Shown piece after piece: positions 35,349-43,794 of a stretch of 64,000 nt of DNA. Numbering within the stretch: position 1 is the stretch's first letter; every line of letters begins with the position of its first letter. This stretch comes from DATFVA01 sp963832355 (GTDB lineage: Bacteria; Bacteroidota; Ignavibacteria; Ignavibacteriales; Ignavibacteriaceae): positions 234,275-298,274 of the forward strand of contig CAWHTX010000019.1 of assembly GCA_963832355.1 (NCBI GenBank), written 5' to 3'. Under the pieces are notes generated by a model. The model worked only from the letters and a program-made list of their open reading frames with translations, did not search any database and had not been told where the DNA came from. The position numbers and the translations under genes are program-made.

Positions 35349-36341
35349 ATGAAATCCTTAGACTGCCCGACCTGCAATGGTAAAGCAGAATTAATTATTG
35401 AGAAAAAAAACAGAACTTTCCGCAGGCAAAAATTTGAAATCTTCGAGCATTTCTACAGATGTACAAAATGCAGGAATGAGTTCACAAATACGCAGCTTGA
35501 TGAAGTGAATGTCAACCAGGTTTATAACCAATACAGGGAAAAGTATTCCATTCCCTTCGCCGAACAATTAACTCATGCCAGAGAATATTACGGACTATCT
35601 GCCAGTAAGATGTCAGAGATATTAGGTTTGGGAACAAACCAATATAGATTATATGAAAACAATGAAATGCCTACTGAGAGTAACGGCACCCTGCTAAACC
35701 TGGTGATTACTACCAGGGATTTCAGGGATATTGTCAATAGGAAAAAAGATATCATCAAAACATCAGAAAAAATAATCTCTCATTTAGATAAGTTAATCGA
35801 AGAGGAAAAAAGGGTTCGCTTTGATCTGAAGAAACAGTTATTCGGGAACTCAATAATTCCTGATCGTTTTTCAGGTTACAGATTACCTGATTTTGGAAAA
35901 TTCGCAAATATGGTTCTGTTCTTTATAAATTATGCTTCATTCAAAACCAGGTTGAACAAATTCCTGTTTTATGCTGATTTTGCTTATTACAAATATTTCG
36001 GCAGATCTATTTCGGGTTCCGCATATGCAGCTATTCCTAATGGTCCGGTTCCGGATCAATATGAATATAAATTCAGCCTGCTGGCCGAATCTAAAATCAT
36101 ATCTTTAGAGCTTGATACTAATTTGGAAGCCGAAAGATTTGTTGCCTGCAAAAGCTTCAGGCAGGATCTTTTTGAAAAGGATGAATTGAGTATAATGGAA
36201 ATTGTGCTTGATCATTTAAAGTTCAAAAAGACCTCTGATATTATTGAATTATCACACAATGAAGCCGCGTGGAAATCCAATATTGACGGGAAGAAATTAA
36301 TTAGTTACCAGGCCTATGCTCCGAAGCTGATTGAATTTTAA
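35349..36341 (+). CDS. Antitoxin with YgiT-type zinc finger, HTH and Panacea/SocA-like (DUF4065) domain
   Basis: The 330-residue protein has three parts. Residues 1-50 are a zinc finger with two CxxC pairs (CPTCNGKAE and CTKCRNEF), as in MqsA. Residues about 70-125 are an XRE-type HTH (AREYYGLSASKMSEILGLG, then QYRLYENNEMPT). Residues about 190-325 are a Panacea/DUF4065 domain (KFLFYADFAYYKYFGRSISG, AAIPNGPVPDQYEYKF). Panacea domains are known as antitoxin domains that neutralise diverse toxins. The fusion joins an MqsA-like DNA-binding half to a Panacea half. It very probably represses its own promoter through the palindromes upstream. Confidence 0.85.
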   Translation: MKSLDCPTCNGKAELIIEKKNRTFRRQKFEIFEHFYRCTKCRNEFTNTQLDEVNVNQVYNQYREKYSIPFAEQLTHAREYYGLSASKMSEILGLGTNQYRLYENNEMPTESNGTLLNLVITTRDFRDIVNRKKDIIKTSEKIISHLDKLIEEEKRVRFDLKKQLFGNSIIPDRFSGYRLPDFGKFANMVLFFINYASFKTRLNKFLFYADFAYYKYFGRSISGSAYAAIPNGPVPDQYEYKFSLLAESKIISLELDTNLEAERFVACKSFRQDLFEKDELSIMEIVLDHLKFKKTSDIIELSHNEAAWKSNIDGKKLISYQAYAPKLIEF

Positions 36342-36390
36342 TCTGCGATTTCATTCGCAAATACGTTAATCCGCTCAATTCAATCTTCAG

Positions 36391-36411
36391 ATCCCGAAAT
36401 CAATTCGGGAT
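36391..36411. repeat. REP-like palindrome, ATCCCGAA type
   Basis: ATCCCGAA-atcaa-TTCGGGAT is an 8-bp perfect stem followed by GAC. It belongs to the same family as the palindrome at 34734, with compensating changes in the stem. It is located downstream of the antitoxin gene. Confidence 0.7.
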
Positions 36412-36520
36412 GACAAGTTCCTTTAATCCGCCAATTTCACCCCCTCGGGCGGGTCACCAATTCCATTTTAATCTTCCATTCATTATCTTAAACTATTACA
36501 CACAAAATATTTAGAGATTT

Positions 36521-37342
36521 ATGCAAAAAACCTTTACCAAATTTGTTTTATTCCTGCTAACTGCGGTTTTATTCACCGGCTGCCTCGAAGTAAATACCAC
36601 CATTCACCTGAACAAAGACGGGTCAGGTACACTTGAAGAATCCGTTTTAATGAGCAGTCAGGTTGTTCAGATGATATCGGCATTCGCGGCCTCATTTGAT
36701 TCCACCGGAACAGATTCATCTTCCTTCAGTTTATTTAAAGAAGATCAGCTGATTGCTGATACAGCTAAGTATGGAAGCGGCGTCAGATACGTGAGCGGCC
36801 AGGAAGTAAAGAAGGAGGGGAAAGAAGGATATAATGTTACCTATGCTTTTAATAATATTAATGATCTGAAGATAAACCAGAACCCGAATTCCAAAATCGA
36901 TATGGAAGGTGTGGAGTTTGAAGAAGATACCGCCCATGAATTCCTTCATTTCGATTTTCATCCTGGTGAACCTTCGGAGCTTACAATTAAGCTGCCTGAT
37001 ATGAATGATCAGGATGTTTCAAACGAGGTTACTACCCAGGAGGATACATCTGCATCAGAAACGGAAGGAATGGATGAGCTGCTCAAACTGATGAAGGGTA
37101 TGAGGATCGCACTTAACCTGGATGTAAACGGAAATATTACACAGACCAATGCAAGTTATGTCAATGGTTCCAGCATTACACTGTTCGATATAAATTTCAA
37201 CGAACTTCTCGATAATCCTGAAAAACTGAAAATGTTCAAGCAGCAGAATCCCAAAAACCTTGAGGAGATCAAGAAGATCGTTGAGAATCTGCCGGGAGTA
37301 AAGGTTGAGCTTAATAATCCTGTTAATATAAAGTTTGATTGA
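36521..37342 (+). CDS. Hypothetical lipoprotein
   Basis: This 273-residue protein has a lipoprotein signal (LLTAVLFTGC, Cys near residue 21), then LEVNTTIHLNKDGSGTLEESVLMS. That beginning is typical of DUF3153/LppM-like lipoproteins, in which an acidic linker follows a beta-rich module. A low-complexity DTSASETEGMDEL stretch lies near residue 175. The function is unknown. It may be co-transcribed with the small PH-domain membrane protein that begins 101 bp downstream. Confidence 0.75.
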   Translation: MQKTFTKFVLFLLTAVLFTGCLEVNTTIHLNKDGSGTLEESVLMSSQVVQMISAFAASFDSTGTDSSSFSLFKEDQLIADTAKYGSGVRYVSGQEVKKEGKEGYNVTYAFNNINDLKINQNPNSKIDMEGVEFEEDTAHEFLHFDFHPGEPSELTIKLPDMNDQDVSNEVTTQEDTSASETEGMDELLKLMKGMRIALNLDVNGNITQTNASYVNGSSITLFDINFNELLDNPEKLKMFKQQNPKNLEEIKKIVENLPGVKVELNNPVNIKFD

Positions 37343-37443
37343 TCACTTTTCGACAAAATTCCTGCCGTCTGCATTGTTTAAGTCGGTAAAGATTTAAACA
37401 TTATAAAGTCTTATTTTATACTGTTTAATTAATTGACTTAACG

Positions 37444-37971
37444 ATGCAGACATTCACTTATCCGCCATTTCACAAGTTTCTATACCGTTACGGGAATATT
37501 CCGGTAACAATCATCCTGTCGATTTACCTAGTGCCTTCGGTTGTGTACATTGACAAGAACCTGATCTATCTTATCCCTGTTATCCTGCTTCTGCTGATGA
37601 TATACCTCCTGAACAGGCAGTATCTGCTTCTTTATAAAATTGTGCCCTATAAAATTGAAGCTGACGAAGAGAAGATAGTCTGTACCGATTTTCTCTTTTC
37701 ACAGAAGGAATTCACCATTTACTACAGCGATATTGAATCGCTTACAGGAGGGATATTCGCCGGCAGGCTTTCGGGAGTAATGAAAGTTTGCGACAGGAAG
37801 AACCAGGTCTGCATTGGTTTCTTTAACAAACTGCGAAATGCAGATAAACTGCAGACGATCCTTCTCAGCAAAGTGCCGCGTCCGGTATATGATGATGTGG
37901 TTGAACGGGTCGGATTGAAGACCAAAAAGGATGATAAAAAGGGTGACAATAAAGGCAGCAAGAAGAAATAA
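37444..37971 (+). CDS. Small membrane protein with bacterial PH-like domain
   Basis: The protein has 175 residues. Two adjacent membrane segments (about 17-33 and 40-58) are followed by a cytoplasmic bPH-type domain with KIVCTDFLFSQKEFTIYYSDI and ESLTGGIFAGRLSGVMKVCD, each conserved in bPH_6-like proteins. It ends in a lysine-rich tail (KKDDKKGDNKGSKKK). Function unknown; such proteins are often membrane-stress related, which is only inference here. Confidence 0.7.
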   Translation: MQTFTYPPFHKFLYRYGNIPVTIILSIYLVPSVVYIDKNLIYLIPVILLLLMIYLLNRQYLLLYKIVPYKIEADEEKIVCTDFLFSQKEFTIYYSDIESLTGGIFAGRLSGVMKVCDRKNQVCIGFFNKLRNADKLQTILLSKVPRPVYDDVVERVGLKTKKDDKKGDNKGSKKK

Positions 37972-38039
37972 CCTCCCATTTTGACTTAATAGTTTACGCC
38001 CCTTTCTGTATTTTAACAGGATATTTATATTTCAGTGAT

Positions 38040-38127
38040 TTATCCTTAGCCAGGTATTTTAACTTTGCCATCGGATTTATCCATTGCAAGGTATTTATCC
38101 TTTGCCCCCGGATTTCCCGGGGATAAT
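38040..38127 (+). repeat. Diverged TTTATCC...GG array upstream of mnmA
   Basis: Four units of 18-20 bp (TTTATCCTTAGCCAGG, TTTTAACTTTGCCATCGG, TTTATCCATTGCAAGG, TTTATCCTTTGCCCCCGG) end with an inverted CCCGGGGATAA that can pair with the last unit. The layout matches the arrays at 21894 and 22279, though the bases differ. Confidence 0.5.
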
Positions 38128-38181
38128 TGGTGACAATGTAGGAACTTAAACCGTTTTAACGGTTTCTCTAAAAATGTACTT

Positions 38182-39231
38182 ATGAAAATAGCAGTATTAT
38201 TATCCGGCGGAGTCGACAGCTCTGTCGCTCTTAAATTACTTAAGGATGAAGGCCATGATCTCACCGCTTTTTACCTGAAGATCTGGCTGCAGGATGAGTT
38301 CTCATTCCTCGGCGAATGTCCCTGGGAAGAGGACCTCGAATACGCGCGCGGTGTCTGCAAACAGCTTGGTGTTCCGCTGGAAGTTCTTCCGCTCCAGAAT
38401 GAATACTGGGACACTGTGGTAACCTATACCTTAACTGAAATCAAGGAAGGCCGTACTCCCAATCCCGATATCTTCTGCAACAGTCTTATCAAGTTCGGCC
38501 AGTTCTACAGCAAGATCGACCCCTCTTTCGAAAAGGTAGCGAGCGGACATTATGCCAGGGTAGAAGAAAACGGCAGCTTTGCACTTAAGAGATCGCCCGA
38601 CCCGGTGAAGGATCAGACATACTTTTTAGCATACCTAACACAGCAGCAGCTGAGCCGCGCCTTATTCCCTATCGGCAGATTTAATAAATCAGAGATAAGA
38701 GAGCTTGCCGGGAAGTCGGATCTTCCCAATAAAGCGAGAAAGGACAGCCAGGGCATCTGCTTCCTGGGACAAATAAAATTCGCCGAGTTCATTAAGCATC
38801 ACCTTGGCGTGAAGAAGGGCGAGATTGTTGATATCGATACCGGTAAAGTTATGGGTGAGCACGACGGATATTATTATTATACAATAGGACAGCGGTCGGG
38901 TTTAGGACTTGGCGGCGGTCCCTGGTACGTAGTAAAAAAAGACATCGAAGAAAACAAGATTTATATTTCACGCGAGAATACAGCTAACCGTGCGCGCGAT
39001 CAGTTTACGGCGGGGAAATTCAACTGGATAAATGAGGCGCCGGTTGAAGGGAAAGAATACCTGGTAAAAATCAGGCATGGAGCGAACTTTTATAAATGTA
39101 ATATTGTTTACAAGGGAAAGGATGAGGCTGTTATATCGCTCAACAAATCCGATAGAGGGATCGCTCCCGGTCAGTTTGCGGTTCTTTATGATGAGGATGT
39201 TTGTCTCGGCGGAGGTGTTATTCTTCTTTAA
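38182..39231 (+). CDS. mnmA: tRNA-uridine 2-sulfurtransferase MnmA
   Basis: The 349-residue product has the PP-loop SGGVDSS at residues 8-14, the nucleophile Cys in TPNPDIFCNSLIKF near 97 and the second catalytic Cys in DSQGICFLG near 193. The ending DRGIAPGQFAVLYD is typical of MnmA. It makes the 2-thio group of s2U34 in tRNAs for Lys, Glu and Gln, using ATP and sulfur relayed from a cysteine desulfurase. The length is slightly short of the usual 360-370. It is probably monocistronic, with a hairpin after the stop shared with a small minus-strand gene. Confidence 0.97.
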   Translation: MKIAVLLSGGVDSSVALKLLKDEGHDLTAFYLKIWLQDEFSFLGECPWEEDLEYARGVCKQLGVPLEVLPLQNEYWDTVVTYTLTEIKEGRTPNPDIFCNSLIKFGQFYSKIDPSFEKVASGHYARVEENGSFALKRSPDPVKDQTYFLAYLTQQQLSRALFPIGRFNKSEIRELAGKSDLPNKARKDSQGICFLGQIKFAEFIKHHLGVKKGEIVDIDTGKVMGEHDGYYYYTIGQRSGLGLGGGPWYVVKKDIEENKIYISRENTANRARDQFTAGKFNWINEAPVEGKEYLVKIRHGANFYKCNIVYKGKDEAVISLNKSDRGIAPGQFAVLYDEDVCLGGGVILL

Positions 39232-39263
39232 AACACAAAAGGTGAGACCTCAACACTCTCACC
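39231..39263 (-). terminator. Terminator of the 37-residue small gene
   Basis: On the minus strand GGTGAGA and TCTCACC form a 7-bp stem with a 9-nt loop (39263-39241), followed by TTTTGTGTTTT. It lies about 40 bp after the stop of the small ORF at 39302. It is also positioned to fold at the 3' end of the mnmA mRNA. Confidence 0.75.
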
Positions 39264-39301
39264 ATTTGTAAAAGAAAATTTTGATAAAATTTAGCTGGTA
39301 T

Positions 39302-39415
39302 TTACCTGTCAACGCTGAATTTTTTCATTTGCCTTTGAACTTTTTTGGAGTTTGTGCGGGCAATAATTACCAGAATAGAAAGATAGAGGACTACTCCTAT
39401 TTCAATATATTCCAT
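39302..39415 (-). CDS. 37-residue single-span membrane peptide behind a sigma-54 promoter
   Basis: This 38-codon frame begins MEYIEIGVVLYLSILVII and continues with a basic tail (ARTNSKKVQRQMKKFSVDR). Residues 6-19 are a short hydrophobic span with an acidic N-terminus and at least eight Lys/Arg after it, which predicts N-outside, C-inside. AAAGGAG (39428-39422) lies six bases before the ATG. A near-consensus sigma-54 promoter starts 54 bp upstream of the start codon, and a terminator follows about 40 bp after the stop. No known family was recognised. It lies on the strand opposite its neighbours mnmA and the phosphoesterase, so it is its own transcription unit. The combination of all four signals makes a chance frame unlikely. 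Confidence 0.75.
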   Translation of the reverse strand: MEYIEIGVVLYLSILVIIARTNSKKVQRQMKKFSVDR

Positions 39416-39452
39416 TTATGGCTCCTTTGAATTTGAACGTTCGACAGAAATT

Positions 39453-39470
39453 GTGCAATTTTGGTGCCAC
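39453..39470 (-). promoter_or_regulatory. Sigma-54 promoter (-24/-12)
   Basis: On the minus strand, 39470-39453 reads GTGGCACCAAAATTGCAC: TGGCAC, five bases, TTGCA, with the invariant GG and GC separated by exactly 10 bases. The predicted start is near 39443, leaving a leader of about 28 nt that contains the ribosome site of the 37-residue gene. The rpoN gene is at 49573-51018. Confidence 0.78.
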
Positions 39471-39592
39471 CTGTCACATTTAACATTGTAGGAGAAATTG
39501 AAAATAATTCCCTTCTGCTAACATAAAAACAACAGGTAATTATTACAAGGAAATGGAAAAAAGAAGCCGGGAAAGTTTACCTCAAATCTGTC

Positions 39593-39613
39593 ATGCCGAG
39601 CTTGGTTCGGCAT
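39593..39613. repeat. REP-like palindrome, ATGCCGA type
   Basis: ATGCCGA and TCGGCAT pair across GCTTGGT, preceded by GTC. A further colour of the REP-like family, located 26 bp upstream of the phosphoesterase start. Confidence 0.65.
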
Positions 39614-39638
39614 CTAATAACATAATTTCAGGAGTAAA

Positions 39639-40781
39639 ATGATAGTATTCTTCTCGGTCTTTTTTGCTGTTTATGCTGCGATAAACTATTACATATTTAT
39701 CCGCGGCTGGCAGGCGCTTACTTTGGTTCCGCAGCTTAAAATCGTTTACCTCATCGTTTTTCTTTTTATCTCTTTATCATACATAATTTCAAAATTCCTT
39801 ACTGACCGCATTCCCGCCATTGTGTATGACACGCTGCAATGGATCGGTTCCTTCTGGTTTGCGTTTATGCTCTACTTTGTGCTGAGCCTGGTACTTCTGG
39901 ATATACTCCGTTTACTAAATCATTTCTTTTCGATCTTCCCCGCATCGCTCGTTAATAATTATGATGCCTGGAAGTTCGGAACGTTCATAGTAGTGATCGT
40001 GCTGGCATCCGTAATAGTTGCGGCAGGTTATATCAACACAAGGATACTGACCGTTAAGAACCTGGAGATTTCTGTAGACAAGGGCTCCTCCCCGCTGAAA
40101 GAATTGCGAATAGTTTCCTTCGCTGATATCCATCTTACTGCAATGAACAACGAGAAGTTCTTAAGCGGGATTATTGACAGGACAAATTCTCTCAATCCTG
40201 ACATCGTGCTGATACCGGGAGATTTTGTTGATGAGAAATCCGACTGGCTTGATTCACGAGGGATCGGCAAGTCATTCTTCAGGATAAAAGCAAAATATGG
40301 AACATATGCCTCTACCGGGAACCACGAATATATCGTTGGAATAAAAGACGCAGCGAAGTTTATAACCTCTCACAACATAAAGCTGCTTCAGGATGAATTG
40401 GTTATGGTCGACAGTGCTTTTTACATTGCCGCCCGCGATGACAGAAGTAAGAAGCAGTTCACCGGCGAACCGCGAAAACCACTGAACGAGATAATGCAGG
40501 GAAAAAATGAGGATCTTCCGGTGATCCTGCTGGACCACACTCCGTTCGGACTCGAAGAAGCTGAGCAGAATAATGTCGATCTTCAATTATCAGGACACAC
40601 GCACCACGCACAGTTGTGGCCGCTGAACTACATTACACAGATGATCTATGAGAAAGACTGGGGCTACTTAAAGAAAGGAAACACGCAGTATTATGTCACC
40701 TGCGGCGTCGGCACCTGGGGCCCTCCCGTCCGCACCGGCAGCCGAACCGAAATCGTTAATCTTAAAGTTTATTTCAAATAG
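39639..40781 (+). CDS. Membrane-anchored metallophosphoesterase
   Basis: The protein has 380 residues. Four hydrophobic segments occupy the first 150 residues, followed by a calcineurin-like phosphoesterase domain. Motifs are FADIHLT (DxH), PGDFVDE (GDxxD), STGNHEY (GNHE) and QLSGHTHHAQ (GHTH). This matches the YkuE/YaeI-type family of membrane-linked phosphoesterases, some of which hydrolyse UDP-2,3-diacylglucosamine or cyclic nucleotides; the substrate is not known here. The 3' end overlaps the convergent lipoprotein gene by 114 bp. Confidence 0.92.
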   Translation: MIVFFSVFFAVYAAINYYIFIRGWQALTLVPQLKIVYLIVFLFISLSYIISKFLTDRIPAIVYDTLQWIGSFWFAFMLYFVLSLVLLDILRLLNHFFSIFPASLVNNYDAWKFGTFIVVIVLASVIVAAGYINTRILTVKNLEISVDKGSSPLKELRIVSFADIHLTAMNNEKFLSGIIDRTNSLNPDIVLIPGDFVDEKSDWLDSRGIGKSFFRIKAKYGTYASTGNHEYIVGIKDAAKFITSHNIKLLQDELVMVDSAFYIAARDDRSKKQFTGEPRKPLNEIMQGKNEDLPVILLDHTPFGLEEAEQNNVDLQLSGHTHHAQLWPLNYITQMIYEKDWGYLKKGNTQYYVTCGVGTWGPPVRTGSRTEIVNLKVYFK

Positions 40782-41291
40782 TATCCGGTTACCCGTCTTG
40801 AAGTAATCAATAGCAAGAGTATCGAAGTCGGCGGTGCTGAGCACAATACATTGCATATTTCCGAAAAAAATTGGAGTTCCGGTATCGTATGTAAACTGGA
40901 AGACCCAGGCATCCTGATTTTCAAATTGAGCTTTCTCTGCGTATGTAGGTAATACGTATTCACCGGATAATTTACACCCGGTTAAAACCAGTATGCTGTC
41001 AAAAACACTAACATCTTCTCCAAGCCTTGTAACCTCCGCTTTCATATAGTCTAATATTCTGTTTTTCAATACTTCGGAATAATTATTAGAATATGCTCTG
41101 CTTATGTTATTCAGCGAGGCTGTATCCGGGAATAAAGTATTGAAACTCTGCTGGTTATAGTTGATGCTGGTTTTTATAACAACAGGCTTTGCTGTTATCT
41201 CATCTGACGGTTCGGTTATTTTATCATTACAGGCAAGGATCAAAAAGGATAGAAAAAGCAGAATACCAACTAATACAATTCTACTTTTCAT
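40668..41291 (-). CDS. Hypothetical lipoprotein with 3' overlap into the phosphoesterase gene
   Basis: This 207-residue protein has a clear lipoprotein signal (LFLSFLILAC, Cys at 21) and a DKITEPSDE linker after it, typical of Ignavibacteria-like lipoproteins. The remaining part has no recognised family. The last 37 residues, including GSAAGADGRAPGADAAGD, are read from the antisense of the phosphoesterase gene and look unlike the rest. The original stop was therefore probably lost, extending the frame. A shared terminator was not found. Confidence 0.7.
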   Translation of the reverse strand: MKSRIVLVGILLFLSFLILACNDKITEPSDEITAKPVVIKTSINYNQQSFNTLFPDTASLNNISRAYSNNYSEVLKNRILDYMKAEVTRLGEDVSVFDSILVLTGCKLSGEYVLPTYAEKAQFENQDAWVFQFTYDTGTPIFFGNMQCIVLSTADFDTLAIDYFKTGNRILFEINFKINDFGSAAGADGRAPGADAAGDIILRVSFL

Positions 41292-41440
41292 TTTACCTTA
41301 CTCCCACACTTATTTTAACGTTAACTTAATGAACCCCCGCAACTAAAACAATAGTTAGGTATTGCGGTACAGTGCGCGATGACTGTTAACAACTTCCGAG
41401 CCGGTAACGAACTGTCAGATGTAACGAAATATTACTCTCA

Positions 41441-42937
41441 CTATTTCAACAGGAGTAATTTTCTTGATGATAAGAAGCTTCCCGCAGTTAACTGATATAC
41501 ATATATCCCGCTGGTCAGCTTCGAGGCATCGAATTCAATTGAATAGCTGCCCGGGTCCTTCTGCTCATTTACCAATACCTTAACTTCCCTTCCCATTACA
41601 TCATAAATCTTAATAGTAACAAATTCTGCCCTGGGCAGCTGGTAATTTATTGTTGTCGTCGGATTGAAAGGATTGGGATAATTCTGCTCGAGTGCAAATT
41701 TATCCGGATTTTCAGTCTCTGCTTCAATTACTTTGCTGTACTCAAAACTTCCGTTAAAGTCAATCTGCTTTAAGCGGTAATTATATTTCCCCGGAGCTGG
41801 ATGTTCATCCGTAAATGAATATGAATGCGGTTCTGTTGTGGTTCCATTTCCATTCATAAAACAGATTGTCTTCCAGTCAGGATTTTGAACATCTGGTTCC
41901 GATCTTTGAATTTCAAATCCTTTGTTATTCGTTTCGGCTGCAGTCATCCAGCTTAGCTGCACATTACTTCCGGAAACGTCTGCATTAAAAGAAACTAATT
42001 CTACAGGCGTACCGCCGTTAATCGTATGAAGAATGGTCCCGCTGTCTCCCGAAATCCATCCATTATCCTGATCAATAAAATCAATTGTATAAAGTGTGTT
42101 ATTTGTGCCGGAGTTTTGAGGGACCCAGGAAAGCCCTCCATCGGTAGTCTTTTTTATCTGATTGCCATAAATGTACCATCCGACATTTTCGTTTATAAAG
42201 TAGAAATCATAAACAGAGGATACCTGAAGTTCCCAATTCATTCCTCCATCCGTAGTTTTATTAAGTCCGGATGATTCGATCCAGCCTATGTTATCATTTA
42301 CAAATTGGATTCTTCCTCCCAGTAAGTTTGCCGCAACAGGGATTTCAGTCCACGAGGTGCCTCCGTCGGTAGTCTTGAAGATGACATGATCTCCGTTAAA
42401 ATGACTTCCGGTAACAATAACAGTATTTTCATTTATTATACCTACTTTCCCCAGGAGCCCGTCAAATGAATTAAAATAGTCGAATCCCTGCCAGTTAACA
42501 CCTCCATCGGTAGTCTTGATCAGGCTGGTTGTAAGCGAAAGCACAATGCACCACCCTGTATTTTCGTCATACCATTTAACATCTTCCACCGTTGGACCAA
42601 ATGTATAAATCAATTGCCAGTTTGAACCGCCGTCGGTTGTTTTCATCAAATTACCCGGGTCCCTGGAATAAAAATATCCGGTACTATTATTTAGAAAAGT
42701 GAAGTTCCAGATTGTAGATACACCGAAATCTTTCTGAACAAACCAATCGATCCCGCCGTTAGTAGTATGAAATAATTTTATCCCGTTCAGGTCTGTTACC
42801 CAGCCGTTATCGGCATCCGTAAACTGGATCGAGTATAGAAGATCCGTCGTTCCGCTCTGTTGTGTGTACCATTGCGGGTAAATATTTAAGGCGGTAAAAT
42901 AAATGAAAGCAAAAATGAGTGTGAATTTTAATTTCAT
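41441..42937 (-). CDS. Secreted YCF48/BNR-repeat protein with type IX sorting domain
   Basis: The 498-residue protein has a signal peptide ending IYPQ-WY. Residues 25-325 are beta-propeller-like repeats, each carrying TTDGGxxW (for example KTTDGGSNWQL, KTTDGGTSWTE, KTTDGGLSWVP), as in YCF48/Hcf136-type and BNR proteins. A fibronectin-like region follows. The last 80 residues are a Por/type IX sorting domain (LEQNYPNPFNPTTTINYQLP, TSGIYVYQLTAG). Exported, surface-exposed; ligand unknown. It starts a run of four minus-strand envelope genes. Confidence 0.9.
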   Translation of the reverse strand: MKLKFTLIFAFIYFTALNIYPQWYTQQSGTTDLLYSIQFTDADNGWVTDLNGIKLFHTTNGGIDWFVQKDFGVSTIWNFTFLNNSTGYFYSRDPGNLMKTTDGGSNWQLIYTFGPTVEDVKWYDENTGWCIVLSLTTSLIKTTDGGVNWQGFDYFNSFDGLLGKVGIINENTVIVTGSHFNGDHVIFKTTDGGTSWTEIPVAANLLGGRIQFVNDNIGWIESSGLNKTTDGGMNWELQVSSVYDFYFINENVGWYIYGNQIKKTTDGGLSWVPQNSGTNNTLYTIDFIDQDNGWISGDSGTILHTINGGTPVELVSFNADVSGSNVQLSWMTAAETNNKGFEIQRSEPDVQNPDWKTICFMNGNGTTTEPHSYSFTDEHPAPGKYNYRLKQIDFNGSFEYSKVIEAETENPDKFALEQNYPNPFNPTTTINYQLPRAEFVTIKIYDVMGREVKVLVNEQKDPGSYSIEFDASKLTSGIYVYQLTAGSFLSSRKLLLLK

Positions 42938-42978
42938 AATATTTCTCCTTTATATCGGTTTGAGCCTCGCAACAACAG

Positions 42979-43749
42979 TTAATATGGTATCATCTCAAAT
43001 TCCATTTCCTTATTGTATCGTGGATCTATAACCACATCCTGTACCACCAGCTGATGGTAGTAGCTGTACAATACAATCGTCAATGTATTATTTACCTCAT
43101 AAACAGAATCCGGATCCGAACTGAATCTCGGGATATGATAATAACGTCTGCCAAAAGGAATTTTATCATAGTTTATCGTAAAGCCGTTGTCGGTTGATAC
43201 TGCATTTGGAGTGGTGTGCGTGACTGCTTCAGGAGGATCAGGGTTTGAGACTAAGAATTCACTTTCAAATGCATATGCCGAACTCCCGGGTTCTTTTACC
43301 TCCATTTTTAACTTGTATCCTCCGCTCGGATATTCGCCTTGTATTACGCCTCCATAGTAACCCTGCTGCTGATCATTTCGGACTAGGTAGTCGGACGTGA
43401 CTAAATTATCATTAAAATCATAAATATTGAAAGTGATATCTGATGTTGTTCTTAACTGGTATTCAAAGAACATATGTGCAACGAAGGGATTAGGATAGAT
43501 AAGTGACAAAGAAGATTCCTGAGGTAATGAATCGGATAAAGCAGGATGTCCGTTATTTATACCAGGAAGAGGATAAGTATTAAAGTGGAATATCAGAAAG
43601 ACTTTAACATCTGGTATAGGATTACCAAGAGTATCCTTTATTGTTCCGGAAAGCCCCAATTCCGGCAATGGCCCTGAATCGACAGAATTGCTGCAACTCA
43701 GGTTCAGAAGAATTACTGGCAATAAAGTAAATAATAAAATGACTCTCAT
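42979..43749 (-). CDS. Lipoprotein with carboxypeptidase-regulatory-like and YPNPF modules
   Basis: The protein has 256 residues. The lipoprotein signal is LLPVILLNLSC. GLSGTIKDTLGNPIPDVKVFLIF matches a CarboxypepD_reg-like/Ig fold. LIYPNPFVAHMFFEYQLRTTSDITFNIYDF is a sorting-domain-like unit, but placed internally near residue 85 rather than at the C-terminus. The C-terminal half is beta-rich with no family. The function is unknown. It ends about 40 bp before the YCF48-like gene, so co-transcription is plausible. Confidence 0.72.
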   Translation of the reverse strand: MRVILLFTLLPVILLNLSCSNSVDSGPLPELGLSGTIKDTLGNPIPDVKVFLIFHFNTYPLPGINNGHPALSDSLPQESSLSLIYPNPFVAHMFFEYQLRTTSDITFNIYDFNDNLVTSDYLVRNDQQQGYYGGVIQGEYPSGGYKLKMEVKEPGSSAYAFESEFLVSNPDPPEAVTHTTPNAVSTDNGFTINYDKIPFGRRYYHIPRFSSDPDSVYEVNNTLTIVLYSYYHQLVVQDVVIDPRYNKEMEFEMIPY

Positions 43750-43794
43750 TTTGTACTCTTTTCTGAAACAGATTTTCTCAGTCCGGACAATTCC

